Source: Streptomyces rugosispiralis (GTDB lineage Bacteria; Actinomycetota; Actinomycetes; Streptomycetales; Streptomycetaceae). From it: DNA of 54,898 nt. Positions 8,992-18,900 of this stretch are shown piece by piece (positions within the stretch are counted from its first letter, which is position 1; each line of letters opens with the position of its first letter). The position numbers were made by a program, and so were the translations under genes. The notes beneath the pieces were generated by a model. It did not search any database, was not told the DNA's origin, and was given only the letters and a program-made list of their open reading frames with translations. The stretch is taken from positions 1-54,898 of the forward strand of contig NZ_JANIAA010000054.1 in NCBI RefSeq assembly GCF_024505145.1, written 5' to 3'.

Positions 8992-9420
8992 GAAGTCGCA
9001 GGGGTCGTAAAGGCCGTCCTCGTCCAGGATCAGCGTCCCGGACATCGCACAGATCTCCAGCAGCCGGTGCCAGTCGGCGCTGTTCCGCGCCAGGCGGCTC
9101 ACCTCCAGACCCAGCACGATTCCGGCGTGTCCCATGCCGACCTCGGTGACCAGCTTCTGGAAGCCCTCCCGGTCGGCGGCCGTGGCGCCGGACTGGCCCT
9201 GGTCGGTGTCGATGACGTGGATCCGGTCGGCCGGCCAGCCCAGCGCGATAGCCCGTTCCTTCAGGCCGTACTGCCGCACCGTCGACTCGGTGTTGTTCAG
9301 GACCTGCTTGAGCGAGCTCTGCCGGACATACAAGTACGCGTCCCGGGCGAGGTGGGCGGCCGTCACCTTGGCGGCCGGGCCGAACAGCTGGTCGTTCATG
9401 CGGCTCCCGTGCACCTTCAT
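8992..9420 (-). pseudogene. serine recombinase, N-terminal resolvase domain only
   Basis: From the ATG at 9420 or 9399 the frame encodes the resolvase catalytic domain of a large serine recombinase: DAYLYVRQSSLKQVLNNTES contains the catalytic Ser region, and EVSRLARNSADWHRLLE the helix E signature. Homology stops after GLYDPCDF at about 8992, roughly 136 residues in, where intact relatives continue for several hundred residues with DNA-binding and zinc-ribbon domains. The following frame is unrelated. It is therefore a 3'-truncated, inactive recombinase. Upstream are the small ORF and the HTH protein usually associated with this recombinase type. Confidence 0.75.
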
Positions 9421-9431
9421 ATCAGCGCGGA

Positions 9432-9662
9432 TCAGGGCGAGTTGGCGTGAGCCAGGACCATTCGGGACCACACCCGGATGACCTCCGCATCCAATGTGGC
9501 GGCCGCCGTTTCGACGGCCAGCGGGGCCAGGCACCTCGGCGCTGCCGCGACGGCCAGACAGGCAGCCACCCGGAGGAAGGCGACCATGCCACGGGCCACG
9601 AGCACACCCATCCCGTTGCGACGGCAGCCGCGGCCCGCACTCTCGCGCAGTTGCTCGTACTC
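9432..9662 (-). CDS. small protein of the HTH/recombinase module
   Basis: A minus-strand frame with EYEQLRESAGRGCRRNGMGV then LVARGMVAFLRVAACLA and the ending WSRMVLAHANSP, stop at 9432-9434. Its position between the HTH gene and the recombinase (12 bases from the latter) fits a recurring three-gene arrangement, in which the middle ORF begins with a YEQLR-type motif. The start is unresolved: the only in-frame ATG is at 9611 and conserved-looking sequence extends upstream to about 9662, towards the HTH gene's 3' end. Function unknown. Confidence 0.4.
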   Translation of the reverse strand, partial: EYEQLRESAGRGCRRNGMGVLVARGMVAFLRVAACLAVAAAPRCLAPLAVETAAATLDAEVIRVWSRMVLAHANSP

Positions 9663-9678
9663 GGCGACGGCCGTGGCG

Positions 9679-10185
9679 TTACCGCCTTGGGCGGCAGCGG
9701 GATATGGGCTCGTCTTCAGGGACGCTCTCCGGCTCGCGCCGCCGGGCGAGTGCGCGCTCGACGGACCGCGGGTGGACGGTGAAGCCGAACTCCTCGGCGA
9801 CCTTCTGGCTGATGTCCTTCGAGGTCAGCGCACCATCGGCGGCCAGCCAGGCGTCGATGCGGTTCATGACCGGTGGGGTCAGCTTGACGGGCCCCTTCGG
9901 GCCCGGTTTGCCGGGAACCAGAGCCGACGGGCCGCCGGCGTCCAGGGCGGCGGCGATCTCATAGAACGCCTGGCGGCAGTAGCCGAAGGCGCGGGCCGCC
10001 CGGGCGACGGGCACCTTGTCGACGCGGACGCGCCGCACCATCTCGTACTTGACCTGCACCAGGTCGCGCGGGTCGCAGAACGGCGAGGCCAGGAACACCT
10101 CGTCGGTCACCTTCTCCGGATACGGATTCAGCGATCTCGACGCCGCGAGCGCGGCAACCTTCGGGTCCTTCGCAGTCACCGTCAT
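9679..10185 (-). CDS. helix-turn-helix domain protein of a recombinase/transposase module
   Basis: A 168-residue basic protein. DPRDLVQVKYEMVRRVRVDK then ARAARAFGYCRQAFYE is a transposase-type HTH (phage-like FGxSRxxFY pattern). GPKGPVKLTPPVMNRIDAWL and SVERALARRR form a second winged-helix-like half, as in IS630/IS481 DNA-binding regions. Together with the small ORF and truncated recombinase downstream it makes up a known actinobacterial module. The start ATG at 10185 opens MTVTAKDPKVAALAASRSLN, as in relatives. It probably binds the ends of the element or regulates the recombinase (inference). Confidence 0.7.
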   Translation of the reverse strand: MTVTAKDPKVAALAASRSLNPYPEKVTDEVFLASPFCDPRDLVQVKYEMVRRVRVDKVPVARAARAFGYCRQAFYEIAAALDAGGPSALVPGKPGPKGPVKLTPPVMNRIDAWLAADGALTSKDISQKVAEEFGFTVHPRSVERALARRREPESVPEDEPISRCRPRR

Positions 10186-10371
10186 CGCGTCCGCCTCCCC
10201 AGTGACTCGGTCGTGTCACCAGGTTCGCGCCATCACTCGGCGCGGCCAAGACCGCAAAGCAGGCGCGCGGAGGCAAACCAGCAGATCAGAAGTGCTCCCG
10301 CTGACCGCCTCCACGCGCCGTCGATCAACCCCGCCGTCTGGCCGGGCGTGGATCAGACGACGGTCACGGCA

Positions 10372-10632
10372 TCATCCTCCCGACGCCCGTACGCGAAGAG
10401 CGTCGATCAGATCGACGGCGGCCAGGAGGTCCGTCACCCGGAACGGGCAGCGGCCCGCAGCCATCATGACGAACGGATCGACGGGGTCGACGTCCGTCCA
10501 GGCCGCAGGCAGCGAGACCACCTCCCCGTTCCCGTCCGCGAGGGCGACCCGGTCCTCGTCCCAGGCCACACGCCGGTCGACGAAGGTGAACTCCCGCCCG
10601 GCCCACGGGTGGAACGGGTGAGTGACCCGCAC
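10372..10632 (-). CDS. DUF5372-like small protein
   Basis: An 86-residue protein starting at a GTG with RVTHPFHPWAGREFTFVDRR and ending DLLAAVDLIDALRVRASGG. The VTHPFHPxxGREFxxV opening and the SLPAAWTDVDPVDPFV centre match the DUF5372 family, small proteins repeatedly encoded beside transposase/recombinase modules in actinobacteria. Function unknown. It lies about 190 bases upstream of the HTH gene and is oriented with the rest of the module. Confidence 0.65.
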   Translation of the reverse strand: MRVTHPFHPWAGREFTFVDRRVAWDEDRVALADGNGEVVSLPAAWTDVDPVDPFVMMAAGRCPFRVTDLLAAVDLIDALRVRASGG

Positions 10633-10658
10633 AACTCCGGGCCGACCGTGCTGATCGG

Positions 10659-11765
10659 GTGCAGTCGACGACTCGTGACAAGCCGCTCGCCGAGAGCTTC
10701 TTCATCACCCTCGCGCATCGCTTCAGCCAGTACGTACGGCATGGCTGGCAGGGCCGGAGCCACAAAAAACGGGGCCGTGGCATCGAGCGGATGCCGCTGT
10801 ACACGATTGCCGAGCTCCAGCAGATGGCCCAGGAGTGGGTGGCTCTGGAGTACCAGCGGACCCCTGATGCGGGGCTGCGTGACCCCTTCCGTCCAGGCAT
10901 CGTGCTGTCCCCCAACGACATGTACACCGTGCAGGTCGCCCGCAGTGGCTACCGGCCCGTGCCGCTCTCACCCGCCCAGAATCGCTTCTTCCTACTGCCG
11001 CGGTGGGTCACCCCCGGCAAGGGCGGCTTCATGATCGACTACCGGACCTATCAGCCTGTCGCGCAGGATGCCGGACACTACCGCGAGATCCTCCTGCGCG
11101 GCGGTTCGAAGCTGCCCGGCAGCAAGGATCAGTGGGAATGCCGCTTTGATCCCTACCACCCCGAGCGGGTGTGGCTGTATGACCACACGGCCGGCACTTG
11201 GGTGACCTGCGACTTCCGGCTGCGGCACCTGCTCACCGACCCGTGGACGGCGGACATGTGGCAGGAGCACGCCGAGCGGCACCGTGCGGCCGGCGGCAGC
11301 GAGGAGGACGAGGAGGCTATCGCCCTGTCCCTAGCACAGCGTGACCGCAGACGGCGCAGTCGCAGGCCGCCGCCGAAGCGCACCGGCACCGAACCACCCT
11401 TCCAGGGGCTGGAGTTGGAGACCGAACAGCCGTCCCAGGACCGCTACGCGGGTCTGGAGGAGTTCGACCTGTCGACGCTGCGGCCCTACCCGGCGCAGCC
11501 CATCTCTCCTCTGGCTCCTCCGCCCGTACCCGCCCCGTCGGCGCTGCCCGCAGGCACGGGCGGCACGGAGCCGTCGGACAGCGGGCAGGCTCCGCATCCG
11601 CTGGCAGCGCTCTTCCCCGACGACGGCGATGGCAGCACGTTGGACGCCTCCACGGCCGGAACACCGGCAGCTGCCTGCGAGGTCGTCGAGGCGGAACTCC
11701 TCGACGACCTCGATCCGGACGGTGATGACGGTGCCGAGGACGAGGGCGACGTATGGGAGATGTAG
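10659..11765 (+). pseudogene. Mu/TniA-type transposase, C-terminal part only
   Basis: The frame encodes RDKPLAESFFITLAHRFSQY from its first residues, which is where the DDE integrase core of TniA/TnsB-like transposases ends. ELQQMAQEWVALEYQRTPDA with GLRDP and LSPNDMY continues into the Mu-transposase C-terminal beta-barrel (WECRFDPYHPERVWLYDHT) and an acidic, Pro-rich tail. The catalytic Asp/Asp/Glu residues upstream are absent, so it cannot be active alone. The displayed GTG start is an accident of truncation; the break is next to the DUF5372 module. It is followed 115 bases later by a TniB/TnsC-type ATPase, its natural partner. Confidence 0.75.
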
Positions 11766-11880
11766 GCGACCGGTGACAGGGGCCGTGAACCATGCAGCCG
11801 CAGGCCGCCCCGGGGCCGACAGGTTTCCCTGCCCGGAGCCGGTCTGCCGGTGTGGGCCAGGACCGTGACGAGAAAGAAGC

Positions 11881-13011
11881 ATGATGAAGGCAACCATCGA
11901 ACTGCGTGCCAAACGTGAAGCCCGCCTGCGCCAGCAGCTGAAAGAAACCCCGATGCGGCCCCTGCCGCTGTTCCAGCTCACCGGCTGGACCCACTTCGTC
12001 GACGAGAAAGTGGAGCCGCCCGTCCTGTCGGCGGGCAGCAGTCCCACTGAGGACAGGAAGAAAGACGAACAGGCCATCGCCTACCACCGACATCTGCGGA
12101 TGGTGTCCACCGACGCGACGACCCACATGCAGGAGACGGTCGTCGAGGCGGTCCACCGCAACAGCGGGTGCCGTGACGGGCTGATGGACCAAGTCATCGA
12201 CGGACCCCCGGGCACCGGCAAGACCTGCCTGCTGCGGGCGATGGGACGCACCGCACAAAAGGAGATCGAAGCCGTCACGAACGGCAGGCAGCAGAACACG
12301 ATCCCGGTGGTGCACATCACCACCCCCGCGGACCCGGAGCCGAAGGTGAACTGGATCTGGGAGATCGGCTCCTACCTGGGTCTCAACCCCGAGCCGAAAA
12401 ACCTCCAGGAAGTCCTGGAGATGCGCAAGCACCAGGACGTGACCCTGCCGGTCAACTACGTCCTGGAGACAGCACAGACCCGTCTGCTGCTCATCGACGA
12501 CATTAACCGCGCCTCGCCGCAGCACCTGGCGAACGTGCTGCCCTACTTCGAGTATCTGCGCGACAAGCTGGGCATCTCTATCGTCTTCTGCGGCACCGGC
12601 GCCAGCCACCGCCTGCACCAGGCCCGCATCCTGGCCGGAGACCTGACCCGGGTCAGCGAGGAGAACCGGGTACGCCTCGAACAGGCGGGACGGCCGGCCA
12701 AACCCGTCTCGCCCTCCCCCACCGCGCTGCTACCGGTGACCTGGCTGCACCCTCTCCCCTTGGGCACCAAGACCGAGGAACAGGAGATGTTCCGGCGCGT
12801 CCTGGCAAGCTTCGAGGCCGACCTGAGCCTGTACCGACTCGAGGAAAACGCCCTGAGCCAGCACGCCGCCGAACTACACCGGCGCACCGGCGGCTACTTC
12901 AAAGCCCTCACCTACGTCATCTCCACCGCCGCCGTCATCGCGATCCGCAGCGTCAGCGAGAACATCACCATGAAGGAGATCGACGCCGCAACGGCCCAAC
13001 TCGGCCGCTGA
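11881..13011 (+). CDS. TniB/TnsC-family AAA+ ATPase
   Basis: A 376-residue AAA+ NTP-binding protein. Walker A is GPPGTGKT (108-115) and Walker B LLLIDDI (about 201-207); IVFCGTGASHRLHQ looks like the sensor 1 region. These proteins form ATP-dependent filaments that choose target DNA and activate a TniA/TnsB transposase. The gene begins with two ATGs after AGAAAGAAG. It appears intact while its transposase is truncated, and no TniQ/TnsD-like gene is seen in the window. It converges with drmC, 44 bases apart. Its product is either left over from a degraded Tn5053/Tn7-like element or retained for another role. Confidence 0.8.
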   Translation: MMKATIELRAKREARLRQQLKETPMRPLPLFQLTGWTHFVDEKVEPPVLSAGSSPTEDRKKDEQAIAYHRHLRMVSTDATTHMQETVVEAVHRNSGCRDGLMDQVIDGPPGTGKTCLLRAMGRTAQKEIEAVTNGRQQNTIPVVHITTPADPEPKVNWIWEIGSYLGLNPEPKNLQEVLEMRKHQDVTLPVNYVLETAQTRLLLIDDINRASPQHLANVLPYFEYLRDKLGISIVFCGTGASHRLHQARILAGDLTRVSEENRVRLEQAGRPAKPVSPSPTALLPVTWLHPLPLGTKTEEQEMFRRVLASFEADLSLYRLEENALSQHAAELHRRTGGYFKALTYVISTAAVIAIRSVSENITMKEIDAATAQLGR

Positions 13012-13055
13012 ATCGAGCCGGAGCGGGCAACAGGCCGTTCGCCTCGTGTCGCGAA

Positions 13056-14120
13056 CTACCCGGTGGATCCGGTTTCGCCGTCGCCTGCACGGGCGCCGTC
13101 TGTCGGCACGTTGGCGTAGTCGACGCCGGGAAAGAGCCGGATGCGGCTCTCATCGACGCGGACTCTGGCTGACCGCAGAGCGTCGTCCGAAAGGCGGCAC
13201 AGCACGTCCGCTTCACGGCGGCCGTCCCTAGTGGTGTGCCAGGATCGCAACTGGCCGAAGCGACGTTTCCCGTCGGCGGTCTCCACGAGGACGAGCGGGT
13301 CCGGTGCGCGTCCCGGCCCCTCGGTGACCTGAGCGAAGAAGCCTTCCTGGCGCAGCCGGGTGCACAAGTCCACCAGTGAGGATGCCTGGGCGCTTCCCAG
13401 TTCCATGCCGATCTCGAAGTGCTCTTGAAGACCGAGGGAGGACAGGTTCGCGCTGCCGAAGTAGCCGGTGGCGCGGTCGGCGACTACGAACTTGGCGTGC
13501 ATGATGCCGGGGTTGGCCCCGGTCCACCAGTACAAGGACGTTCTTCCGTAGTCGGCGCAGTCTTTGACGAGGTCGTTCAGGGGTTGGGCCCGGCTGCTCG
13601 GGTCGTGGGCGTAGAAGTGGACGGCGACCTGGCGCTCGGCGACGGCGGGCAGCAGAACCTCGCGCAGTAGGTCGCAGCCATGGCGGTTCCAGAAGGGGCC
13701 GCCGATGTGGAGTTCGCTGTTGGCTCCGGCGATGACGTCCTGGACCAGCAGGTCCAGGCGTCGGACGGGGGGCGCTACCAGGTGGGCGGCGGCTCGCGGG
13801 GTGGTGAACACCAGGGGGCGCTCGGATGGTGGTGCTGCGGGCGGTGGGTCAAGGCCGTCCAGGACGTCCAGGAGCACCTGGAGTTGAGAGAGGCGGGCAG
13901 GGACGAGCCCTGCCTGCCGGCCTGAGCCCAGTAGCCCGCACTCGACGGCGAGCTGGCGTACGGCGATAGCGTGATCGTCTGCGACCCCGTGCACGCGGAG
14001 GGCGTCAAGGGTATCGGCTCTGGCGATCTCCCGTGTCCATTCGGCAGCTGCCACGTAGCTGCCCGCGAGGCGCTCCAGTAGCTGGGCGAGCGGGACCAGC
14101 GGTCGCAGTTCGTCGGTCAT
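13056..14120 (-). CDS. drmC: DrmC: phospholipase D-like protein of a DISARM system
   Basis: A 354-residue protein with one clear HKD-type motif: H208-A-K210-FVVAD215 followed by GSANLSS (222-228). The N-terminal half carries ELHIGGPFW, the non-canonical first half of PLD folds. One-HKD PLD proteins of this size beside a DUF1998 protein and a helicase are DrmC of DISARM anti-phage systems, where it is thought to be a nuclease and is not always needed for protection. Its start overlaps the drmB stop by 4 bases (ATGA), indicating translational coupling. The last gene of the minus-strand operon. Confidence 0.85.
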   Translation of the reverse strand: MTDELRPLVPLAQLLERLAGSYVAAAEWTREIARADTLDALRVHGVADDHAIAVRQLAVECGLLGSGRQAGLVPARLSQLQVLLDVLDGLDPPPAAPPSERPLVFTTPRAAAHLVAPPVRRLDLLVQDVIAGANSELHIGGPFWNRHGCDLLREVLLPAVAERQVAVHFYAHDPSSRAQPLNDLVKDCADYGRTSLYWWTGANPGIMHAKFVVADRATGYFGSANLSSLGLQEHFEIGMELGSAQASSLVDLCTRLRQEGFFAQVTEGPGRAPDPLVLVETADGKRRFGQLRSWHTTRDGRREADVLCRLSDDALRSARVRVDESRIRLFPGVDYANVPTDGARAGDGETGSTG

Positions 14121-15931
14121 GTGTGGCTCGAGGCGGCGGCATGGCGGAGGAACTCTGCGGCAAGGCCCCGGTCGAGGTCGTCGTTGAACAACTGGCAGCC
14201 GAAAGTGAGGTAGACGCAGCGTTCACAGCAGCGTGGTGAGGACTGATGGCACAGCGGGTCGTTCTCGCAGCTGAGCACCGAGTCGGCGGTGCTCTCCAGC
14301 CAGCTGAGCACGCGGTTGCTGAGAAGGGTCCACAGTGATCCGAGGGTGAATTCGCGAACGTTGTCGGCGTAGATGGCCACGGTGAGCGCCTTCGTGACGA
14401 CCCATTCGGCGAGCGTGTTCTCGGCCAGTCCTACTTGGCCGTCGTCCAGGGACCGAAGCAGAAGGTGGCCGAGGGTGTGGATGACCGTGTGTACGGTTGC
14501 TGCCGCGCGGGCGGCTTCGGGGTCATCCTGGTCCGTGAACAGTTCCAGTAGCCGCTGGCGGGCCGCCGATTCATCTTCGGCCGCCCCGACGGTGAGTCCT
14601 TTGGCGTTCAGGAACGACAGGACGGAACGTGCGGAGAAGGTGACCAGGAGGGCTTCGGTGTCCGATGCTGCGACGTAGACCGGATACTTTCCGTCGTGGT
14701 GGTACTTGTTGTGGAAGCCTGTCAGGACGCCCCGCTCGGGCTCGTGCTCTTCTCTGGTGTAGCCGAAGGCGATTCGGGCTACGGGGAACTCCCAGGTGAC
14801 CGCGATCTCTGCGATCCCTAGGGTGTGGGCCTGCTCGCGGGCGCGTTCCGTGGTCTGCTGGGCCAGCCGGTCCTGGAGCTCAGCGAAGCGTGCACACTGG
14901 TCGTCGAGGGTAATGCGCTGGATCTGGGCGGGGTCGAAGACGGCTGCGCGTTCCACGAAGGGGCGGTCTGCACCGAGCAGTTCCCACCGCGCGTAGTCGG
15001 CGTCTGTACTGGGCAGAGCAGCCAGGCCGCTCTCCTCGGGGCCCATCATTCTGCGGAGCTGCTCGATCGCCTCCTCCCCCATGTGGATCTGGCGCAGTTG
15101 CTGTTCTCTCTGCTGCCATTCCTGCGGGGACAGGCGCGGCACCGTGACGCTCTGGGAGGCGTCGCCGAGGCCCTGGGCCAGGGAGTCGATCAGGCTCAGG
15201 TAGTGGGCGGCCGCGATCCGGCCGCGCTGGGGGTGGCGCTGGTACTGCCGGAACTCGGAATTGTCGATGTTGACGAGCTGGAGGGCGTGGACCTGGTAGG
15301 CGCGGGTGTCGTTGAACGTCCTTGCCCGCATCATGGCGCGGCCGGCTGCGTCCTTCCACTCACAGCCGCAGGGGGACTGCGAGGTGCCCTGGAGTTTCGC
15401 GCCGCCGCAGCCTGGGCCGACGCAGCGCCAGAGGGCGGTGACGAAGCTTCCGGTGTTCTCGAACACGATGTGGTCGTAGCCGTGCTCGGGGACACGGCAC
15501 TTGGGCACGTACATGGGGCGGACGCGTCCGCAGTTGTGCGCGTTGAAGTACGGGAGTTGCCGCAGCGGTGCGCCGCAGGTGCGGCACCGGGGGTCGGCCG
15601 CGAGTTGCTGGGCCTTCACGTATGTGCGTACGCGGCGGCAGGAGCGGCGGACGCATTCGAGGACGAGCGGGAACACCTCGAAGCGGACGAGGTCGGGGCT
15701 GACCAGGACGAAGTTCTGCCGCAGTCGGCCCTGCGGCAGGGGCAGGGCGGCTCTGGCGTCTTCGCTCCAGCGCTCCAGGTAGCGGGAGATCTCGTCAAAG
15801 ATGACGTCTTCGTTGAGTTTTTTGACCACGTCCCCGTCGACTGCCTGGACCCTGCCTCGCAGCCGCTGTTCGTGGCGGAAAACAGCACCGGGCAGGAAGG
15901 CGGTCATGGCCTGGCTACGGCTGCGGTTCAT
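14117..15931 (-). CDS. drmB: DrmB: DUF1998-containing protein of a DISARM system
   Basis: A 604-residue protein with Cys pairs CRTCGAP (about 115), CVGPGCGG and CGCEW in the N-terminal half. The C-terminal DUF1998-type Cys cluster includes CENDPLC and CCERCVYLTFGC (about 563-585). VHTVIHTLGHLLLRSLDDGQ matches the His-containing DUF1998 helix. DrmB forms a complex with the DrmA helicase that binds DNA with free 5' ends in characterised DISARM systems. The start ATG at 15931 overlaps the drmA stop by 17 bases; an alternative ATG at 15907 removes the overlap. It couples to drmC by a 4-base overlap. Confidence 0.88.
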   Translation of the reverse strand: MNRSRSQAMTAFLPGAVFRHEQRLRGRVQAVDGDVVKKLNEDVIFDEISRYLERWSEDARAALPLPQGRLRQNFVLVSPDLVRFEVFPLVLECVRRSCRRVRTYVKAQQLAADPRCRTCGAPLRQLPYFNAHNCGRVRPMYVPKCRVPEHGYDHIVFENTGSFVTALWRCVGPGCGGAKLQGTSQSPCGCEWKDAAGRAMMRARTFNDTRAYQVHALQLVNIDNSEFRQYQRHPQRGRIAAAHYLSLIDSLAQGLGDASQSVTVPRLSPQEWQQREQQLRQIHMGEEAIEQLRRMMGPEESGLAALPSTDADYARWELLGADRPFVERAAVFDPAQIQRITLDDQCARFAELQDRLAQQTTERAREQAHTLGIAEIAVTWEFPVARIAFGYTREEHEPERGVLTGFHNKYHHDGKYPVYVAASDTEALLVTFSARSVLSFLNAKGLTVGAAEDESAARQRLLELFTDQDDPEAARAAATVHTVIHTLGHLLLRSLDDGQVGLAENTLAEWVVTKALTVAIYADNVREFTLGSLWTLLSNRVLSWLESTADSVLSCENDPLCHQSSPRCCERCVYLTFGCQLFNDDLDRGLAAEFLRHAAASSHT

Positions 15932-18900
15932 CCTCGCCCCCCTTGCTGTCGGCGGTGTTGGTTGCGAGCGCTGTGAAGGCGTCCTGGCTGCTGGTCAGTG
16001 ACTGGAACGATGTGCTTTTGTCGATGTCGCGGAAGCTGGTGAGCGGCTGTTGGAGGAACAGGTAGGCGGTGCGCTTTTCCTCTGCGCCCTTGTTGAGGTT
16101 GGGTCGTTCCTCCTGCCGCCAGGTTTCCATGATCCGCTCAACGAGGTCGTTCTCCAGTCCGCGCCCATTGACGCCCTCCACGCGCTCGCGGTAGCAGGCT
16201 GGGATCCGTCGTTCCAACCAGGGGTCGAGGAGTGGTCGTTGGGCGCTCCACCAGCGCTTGAAGTCTTTGGAGTAGTCGGCTCCTTCCGGTGGTGGCTTCA
16301 GCGCGGGGTCGCGGGCGGCGTCGTGGAGCAGCGCCAGCACGATGCCGGGTAGGGTGCGTCGGGCTGCGAAGTAGGCGTACTTGTTGATGGGCACGGGGGT
16401 GACCATGCGGTCGAGCAGGCGGTGGTAGCTCAGGAAGTTGGAGAACATGGAGCGTTCGCGGCGCGAGACGGGGTCGTAGACGGTGACGACGATGCCTGCG
16501 TGGGTCCGCCCGGCCCGGGCGGTGACCTGGATGTAGTCGGCGGCGGTCGGCGGCATGCCGGCCAGGACCAGGAGGTTGAGTCGCTCGAGGTCCACCCCGT
16601 GGCTGAGCACGCTGGTGCCGACTAGGGCGCGCAGCCGCTCTCCTCGCGGGGTGTCCAGGTGCTCGCGTTGGACCCGGGCGATGGCCGCGGCGAGGTCGGG
16701 GACCGGGACTTCGCCGGTGAGCACCGCGTGCTCGACGCGGTCGAGTCCAGCGTGCTGCAGGTCGTCGGAGAGCTGGCCGAGCTCCTCGTCGAGCTGGGTG
16801 CCGTGCTGCTTGCTGTTCACATAGGCCAAGGAGACCTCGTAGGGGAAGAGGAGCCGTGGGAGGTCCGAGTCGGGCAGCCCGTGCAGGGCGAGGCGCTCGC
16901 GCAGGGCCTTCGGCTCCTCCTGGAGCCGGGCGATTTCGGTGAGGAGCTCGCCCTGCACGATCGCGGCGACGTCGGCTTTGCGGCGCTTGTGCGGGAGCAC
17001 TCCGATGTGAACGCGCCGGAAGTCGGGCCGGGTCGTGGTGTAGAAGCTCTCGCCGAGTGTCCATCCCGGTGCGGGGAAGGCACGGGGACGGCGGCCGTAG
17101 AGCTGACGGAGCTGGTCCTGGTACTGCTCGATGGTGGCGGAGGCGCCCAGTACCTTGCTGGGCAGGCCGCTGCCTGCTCCTGACTGGAGTTCGGCGATCA
17201 TGCCTTCGTAGTGCGCGTTGAACGCGCCGAGCTCCTCCTTAAGGAGGTGCATCTCGTCCTGCACCGTCAGTGCCGGTACCGGGTCCTTGATCGGGCGGGC
17301 CGCCGGGTAGCCGCCCTTCGGCGCGGTGCAGTGGTCCGGCCCGGCCGAGCAGACCCCGAAACGCGGGAAGGAGAAGTAGCCATGCTCGGCGCAGCGGTAC
17401 CTCGGCCCGTGCTGGAACGCGGTGAACTCGGGGAACCAGCTGTGCCCGGTGAGCTTGTCGACGGTGGAGATGACGATCGCCGGCAGGGTGCGGTAGACCT
17501 CGACGTCGCTCACGTGCAGGGGCAGGATCCGCTGGCAGGCGGCGCACTCGTGATGCAGACGGACCGCGTCGGTGTCCAGGCGCAGCCGTACGCTGTCGCG
17601 CTCGCAGTAGGGGCAGGTGATCACGAGCCGGTCGCGCAGGTGGTCTTCGGCGAAGGTCCCCGCCCGGGTGGCGGCGGCCTCGGGCTCCCATCCGCGCCAC
17701 CAGCCTCCATCCCAGTGGAGGTCGTTGGGGCTGCCCGTCCCGCCGGCCAGGTAGCCGAGCGCGAACGGGTCGTCGTGGGGGGATCCGATCCGGCGTTCGG
17801 CGCGGAGCTCCTCGGCGGCGATCAGCATGCGCAGGGTGCGGTCGAGTTGCTGCACGCTGAGCATGCGCAGCGGGAAGCGCAGCCAGGCGGTGACCCCTGC
17901 GTGCTTGCCTCGCAGCCGGTCGTAGAACAGGGCCGTGAGGATCAGCCCCAGGTACGCCTCGGTCTTTCCCCCGCCCGCGGGGAACCACAGCACGTCGGTG
18001 TGGTCGAGTTCAGCGCGCAGGTCCACCCGCTGCGGGTGCTCGCGCACGGCGAGGGCCGGCAGGTGAGAAACGATGTAGACCAGCTGGTAGAGCCGCCAAC
18101 TGTCGTACGTGCGGCCGTCGTTGACGCGGGCGAAGACCTCGTTGGCGAGCCGGAAGGCGAGTTTGAGGTCCGGATCCAGGTCCAGGCACTCGCGGCCGAG
18201 GCCGAACCGTCTGGCCTCGTCGTCGAACTGGGCGCGGTCGGCTTCGATGGCCTTGTGGTGCGGCAGCTGCTGGGCGGCACGGCAGGCGGCGGCGAACTCT
18301 CGGGAGTAGCGGGCCATCGCGACCTCGACGGAGTCCAGGATCGGGGCCGGGTCGTCGGCGAGCTCACGCCACCGCGGGTGCCGCACCCCGGCTTGGCGGG
18401 GCACGACGGTGCGTTGGACATGGACGGGCAGGGTCTCGGTCCGCAGACCGCTGCCGTGGGGAACTGCTGCGCAGCCGGTACCGCGACCGATCACCTCCGC
18501 CAGCGCCTCCAACCGGTAGTCGCGGGGGGCGAGGTGGAAGCGCTGGGGCACGATGCTGATGCCGTCTCCGGGAAGGACCGCGAAGCGGCAGTCGTACACA
18601 GAGAGATCCTGCCAGTCGCTCTGCGCCGTGTCGCTTTGGTTGTGCAGGGAGACGCGTATGAGGTGGTCGCCGCCGTCCAGGGCTTGGGCGTGGGCGGACA
18701 GCACCAGCTGGGGTGCGCAAGGGGCTGTGTCGCGGTCCAGCAGTGCTGCGACGTGGCGGTGGAAGGCATCCTCGTCGGCCATGGCCTCCGCGGGAGCACG
18801 TTGCGCCTGCGCCGCCCCTGGCGGCTCTGCGGCCCCGCGGTGAGCGGGCGACGGGCCTCGGGGCGGGCGAAGTGCGCGTCCACCGCGCGGCGGACCGCCC

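Noticed and set aside
9478..11034. A 518-codon plus-strand frame across the HTH/DUF5372 module
   Set aside because: It is antisense to recognisable minus-strand genes and overlaps the transposase frame. The composition is Arg/Ser/Pro-rich and shows no family motif.
18490..18783. A separate small gene upstream of a helicase starting at 18783
   Set aside because: The ATG there has only a very close GGAG. The two frames join into one normal-length DrmA with a single-base change, so one gene with a frame change is the better reading.
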